From Mactromeris polynyma (Eukaryota > Mollusca > Bivalvia > Venerida > Mactridae), in the NCBI GenBank assembly GCA_032209605.1, contig JASFXZ010000073.1:248001-312000 (forward strand): 64,000 nt of DNA. Reading direction: 5' to 3'. Of the stretch, positions 59,886 through 64,000 are shown one piece after another; the first letter of the stretch is position 1; each line of letters begins with the position of its first letter. The notes under the pieces are model-generated. The model was not told where the DNA came from, searched no databases, and saw only the letters and a list, made by a program, of their open reading frames with translations. Made by a program: the position numbers and the translations under genes.

Positions 59886-62025
59886 ACCAGGTTTTTGAAA
59901 AAAACCAGGTTATTAGAATGGTGATGTCGTTGGGCGGGCAGGCGTCGGGCGTCAAACTGGGTGGTTTCCGGCGAATAACTTGAGTTCTGTTGATCATATT
60001 GTAACCAAACTTGGTGTACAGTAAGAACATATGGAAAGCTCGCTTGGGATTGCTTTTGGGTTCGGTCCGACAAAGGTCAAGGTCACCGTTACTAAAAATA
60101 GAAATTTGGTTTCCGGCGAATAACTTGAGTTACATTGATCATATTGACATCAAACTTGGTGTATAGTAAGAACATGTGGAGAGCTCGCTTGGGATTGCTT
60201 TTGGGTTCTGTCCGACAAAGGTCAAGGTCACCGTTACTAAAAATAGAAATTTGGTTTCCGGCGAATAACTTGAGTTACATTGATCATATTGACATCAAAC
60301 TTGGTGTATAGTAAGAACATGTCGAGAGCTCGCTTGGGATTGCTTTTGGGTTCGGTCCGACAAAGGTCAAGGTCACCGTTACTAAAAATAGAAATTTGGT
60401 TTCCGGCGAATAACTTGAGTTACATTGATCATATTGACATCAAACTTGGTGTATAGTAAGAACATGTCGAGAGCTCGCTTGGGATTGCTTTTGGGTTCGG
60501 TCCGACAAAGGTCAAGGTCACCGTTACTAAAAATATAAATTTGGTTTCCGGCGAATAACTTTAGTTACATTAATCATATTGACTTCAAACTTGGTGTATA
60601 GTAAGAACGTGTGGAGAGCTCAGTTGGGATTGCTTTTGGGAGCGGTCCAACAAAGGTCAAGGTCACCGTTACTAAAACTAGCAATTTGGTTTCCGGCGAA
60701 TAACTTGAGTTTCGTTAATCCTATTGACATCAAACTTGGTGTATAGTAAGAACATGTGGAGAGCTCGCTTGGGAATACTTTTGGGTTCGGTCCATCAAAG
60801 GTCAAGGTCACCATTACTAAAAATAGAAATTTGGTTTCCGGCCAATAACTTCTGTTTTGTTGATCATATTGACATCAAACTTGGTGTATAATAAGAAAAT
60901 GTTGAGAGCTTGCTTGGCGTTGCTTTTGGACTCGTTCCGCCAAAGGTCAAGGTCACCGTTACTTAAAGTAGCAATTTGGTTTCCGGTGAATAACTTGAGT
61001 TTCGTTAATCCTATTGACATCAAACTTGGTGTACAGTAAGAACATGTGGAGAGCTTGCTTGGGGTTGCTTTTGGACTCGTTCCGCCAAAGGTCAAGGTCA
61101 CCGTTACTTAAAGTAGCAATTTGTTTTCCGGTGAATAACTTTAGATTTGTTGGTCATATTGACATCAAACTTGGTGTATAGTAAGAACATGTGGAGTGCT
61201 CGCTTGGGATTGCTTTTGGAATCGTTTCGTCAAAGGTCAAGATTACTAAAAATAGAAATTTGGTTTCCGGCCAATTACTTCTGTTTTGTTGATCATATTG
61301 ACATCAAACTTGGTGTATAATAAGAAAATGTGGAGAGCTTGCTTGGCGTTGCTTTTGGACTCGTTCCGCCAAAGGTCAAGGTCACCCTTACTTAAAGTAG
61401 CAATTTGGTTTCCGGTGAATAACTTGAGTTTCGTTAATCCTATTGACATCAAACTTGGTGTACAGTAAGAACATGTGGAGAGCTTGCTTGGGGTTGCTTT
61501 TGGACTCATTCCGCCAAAGGTCAAGGTCACCGTTACTTAAAGTAGCAATTTGGTTTCCGGTGAATTACTTTAGATTTGTTGGTCATATTGACATCAAACT
61601 TGGTGTATAGTAAGAACATGTGGAGAGCTCGCTTGGGATTGCTTTTGGAATCGTTTCGTCAAAGGTCAAGGTCACCTTTACTAAAAAATGCAATTTGCTC
61701 TCCGGCTAATAACTTTAGATTTGTTGGTCATATTGACATCAAACTTGGTGTATAGTAAGAACATGTGAAGATCTCGCTTGGGATTGCTTTTGGGTTCGTT
61801 CTGTCCAAGGTCAAGGTCACTTAAAATTTAAAAATCAGTTTCCACTTAATATTTTCGCTATTCGTGGGTGTATTGACATCAAAGTGTGAGTGTTTCTATG
61901 CATGTATCACCTCTGGCACCTTTGCAGCATTGATGATCATCATGTATTCATTATACAAATAGAGCCTTGGTTACAAATAATTAGGTTTAAAACCTGGTTT
62001 GTGGGCATTGCCCATTTCTTGTTAT
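59886..62025. repeat. Minisatellite array of 145-bp units inside a pearl/Helentron-like element
   Basis: The phrase 'ttccggcgaataact' recurs at 59966, 60111, 60256, 60401, 60546, 60691, 60836, 60981, 61126, 61265, 61410, 61555, 61700 and, decayed, about 61840. The step is exactly 145 bp except one of 139, where 6 bp are lost. Twelve units contain TCAAGGTCA. The array is framed by AACCAGGTTTTTG (59886) and AAAACCTGGTTT (61989), followed by the small hairpin GGGCATTGCCC and 'atttcttgtt'. Framing short inverse repeats, a 3' hairpin and a tandem core match bivalve pearl/Helentron elements. Minus-strand open frames across it are periodic by-products. Confidence 0.8.
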
Positions 62026-63200
62026 CAGGTATTTTACAATTGTATGAATAAATCATTGGTTTAATGCTAGGTGTTGGATTATTTCATTAGTACAAATTTA
62101 GAGAGTGATTTGTGTTGATTGATTTTTTTAGTTACTATCCAAATATAAAATGTTAAAAATTGACAATTTGTGATTGATGGATAAAAGCTTCCATACAATA
62201 ATGTAAGATGAACACCAGATTATATTTTGTCTAGCTCCAGAGCTACTTATGGTCACAACATGGTATATGGTTCCATTTTGGAGACAAACACCTTGGATTG
62301 GTAATCAACACCCAGTCATCTGACTGTTTATGATAACACATTTGATCTTTTCATATCAAATGCTTTTTACTTATTTTATTACTTACGTAGGTAGGTAAAT
62401 ATGACCTTTACATGATAACATGTTTAAATGTTTGATCATTACAACTGTTATTAAATTATCATTCCACAAGTGTTATTGCTTTTGTTACATACTTCAGATA
62501 TAAAAATTCTTATTATTTTGTGCTGCTGATAAGTTTCTTCCATTTTATTATATATGTGATTAAACTTTTACAATATCTACATAGTATGTATCTATTTTAT
62601 CAGATATATATACATATATTTTATAGTTATTCTATGATTGGTTTGTTACTGACTACTATTTGTATCATTGAATGTACATGTATATTATCTATGTATTCAT
62701 TATTTTATAGTATAGCTACTAGGTAATCAAGATTATTTTAGTGCTGTTTCATGTTTGTGCCATCAGAGCAGCTGAGCTGCCAGTTTTTCCTATAATCATT
62801 GAATTGATGTTTCTGAAGATGCTCACATTAAACTGTTTTAAAAGATCTCTTTCTTTGTATTAACTGTTCCACCTTGTAATGTTGGCAACTTAATGTTAGG
62901 GTATACCACAACAGACCTAGAATCTTACAACTCGAAGCTTTTCCATTCTACCAAATCTAGAGGGATGTATAAAACACAATACACCCTTGTCATTGACGAC
63001 AATGCCTGGAGTATATATTTTTTCACAGTTAATAGTGATTCTTGTGGTCCTCAAGATGTTTAACTTGTGCATAATCGGGGCTCAAAAATCCACTAGCCTG
63101 ACATCCTGGACAAGTTTAATTGGCGATTCGGGGTACCAACAGTTGAAGTTAGTCCTGGACAAGTCTGTTTTTAAGGCCTGGACTCATTGCTAGATAAATG
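62026..63200. other. Intergenic DNA, nothing recognised
   Basis: AT-rich with 'tatatata' runs (62600-62640). Open frames at 62520-62726 and 62987-63193 have no domain and poor composition. Confidence 0.4.
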
Positions 63201-63239
63201 ACCCACACAAAATTTAATTAACAAATCTTATCAGTGATT

Positions 63240-63525
63240 GCGTTATAGTTGTTAACTGTTGTGAATTGAATACAATAAGGGTGTCTGTCCAGTAAGACAT
63301 GGTGACATATCTGTAATGTTGAACCTGCCCATATGGGCGACGCCTCCGGAAGAATGTTAGTCATATAACATTTTTGGAGGACAGTGCATGATACAGGAGA
63401 TGCCCCAGTTCCAGAAGCACTCCTGTAAAGCATCATAGACGGGACCTCGGTTTTAAAGTATCGTCCGAAAGACTGTTAGTACTATTAGTGATGGAGCGGG
63501 GAATCGAACCTACGATATATACATA
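63240..63525 (-). repeat. tRNA-derived SINE with a conserved central domain (Nin-DC-like)
   Basis: On the minus strand a B box GGTTCGATTCC (near 63508-63498) is followed by 'gtctttcggacgatacttt' and 'aaaaccgaggtcccgtc' (63474-63438). That block is the hallmark of a SINE central domain shared widely among metazoans, which I recall as Nin-DC. The body continues to about 63240; the tail is not clear. Confidence 0.6.
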
Positions 63526-63526
63526 A

Positions 63527-64000
63527 ATCAAGGGTCGAAAAGTCTAATACAAATGAGGGGTCGAGATGTCAGGGGTGAAGTGTCCTGGTGTCAATTTTCT
63601 CCTGTTACAATTAGCATTTAATTTATTCATGGACCAAGTACTAAGTACAATACATGCGCAATTGTTATGTTTTTAATTTTATAACAACAAAATCACATCG
63701 TTTTTAATCAAAATATAAATTTCTTAAACAAAATATATAAAACAACAAACTCAAACTATTGTTATGTTTTTCATTTTGTCACGGACCTATCCGTGATCTT
63801 ATTATAATAAAATCGAATCGTTATTAAACAAAATAATTTCTATTTATATATATATATAATTAATTTCAGTTACATAATACACTATTATAAAGTAGGAGTA
63901 GAAACGTCCAACAGGTAGGTGTCGAAGTGTCTTGAAATCAGGGGTCGAAAAGTCTTAATAATTTACTAGGGTCGAAATGTCTAGGGGTCGAAAAGTCTTG
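63527..64000 (+). repeat. 'ggggtcgaaa-gtct' tandem-motif element, runs off the window
   Basis: Many copies of 'ggggtcgaaa(a/t)gtct' at 63527-63590 and 63890-64000, with an AT-rich segment between. The lead-in 'aatttcagttacataataca' matches the MXRA7 intron copy (24120-24240). A small CACGGACCTATCCGTG palindrome is at 63780-63796. The right edge is cut by the window. Confidence 0.55.

Noticed and set aside
60620..61530. Repeated minus-strand open frames (about 94 codons) as a repeat protein
   Set aside because: The unit is 145 bp, not a multiple of 3, so frames change between units; the similar peptides are by-products of the minisatellite.

Overview
The window is a piece of a metazoan nuclear genome, most probably a bivalve mollusc. 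The reasons are: AT-rich DNA with long introns; GT-AG splicing; a tandem pair of secreted coiled-coil C1q-domain genes of the kind expanded in bivalves; and dense short inverted-repeat transposons, a 145-bp minisatellite of the bivalve 'pearl'/Helentron sort, and LINE/SINE remnants. The species cannot be named from sequence alone. I rebuilt the genes exon by exon from reading frame, splice sites and family similarity; every joined frame closes exactly.

Layout, left to right. (1) 0.6-4.1 kb, +: two C1q-domain genes, two exons each, about 2.44 kb apart. (2) 5.5-9.35 kb, -: MRPL27 (mitochondrial ribosomal protein bL27m), three exons, head-to-head with (3) 9.8-18.3 kb, +: EME1, the non-catalytic partner of the MUS81 nuclease, nine exons. 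Human MRPL27 and EME1 are also head-to-head. An E2F-like site lies in the shared promoter. (4) 22.8-28.5 kb, -: an MXRA7-like membrane protein, two exons, whose 5.2-kb intron holds a long-TIR DNA element with an inverted LINE fragment inside. It is head-to-head (about 240 bp) with (5) 28.7-39.8 kb, +: IVD, mitochondrial isovaleryl-CoA dehydrogenase. (6) 46.5-47.6 kb, -: an intronless CREBZF-like bZIP gene. (7) 52.2-59.7 kb, +: SLC25A17/PMP34, a peroxisomal cofactor carrier, nine exons. (8) 59.9-64 kb: minisatellite array, SINE and other repeats.

The best candidate for something undescribed is in IVD. The exon carrying the catalytic glutamate is present three times in tandem (34731-34824, 35581-35674, 36911-37004). 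Each copy is exactly 94 bp, enters in phase 1 and leaves in phase 2, has intact splice sites, keeps the Leu-Asp-x-Glu-Arg catalytic motif, and differs in the residues just after it. Because 94 is not a multiple of 3, skipping all copies or joining two breaks the frame; one copy (or, arithmetically, four) keeps it. This looks like a mutually exclusive exon cassette that could give three isozymes with different acyl pockets.

The genes are unrelated housekeeping or immune loci rather than a pathway cluster; several share bidirectional promoters. Much of the non-coding sequence is transposon-derived, and two insertions lie within 15 bp of functional splice donors.
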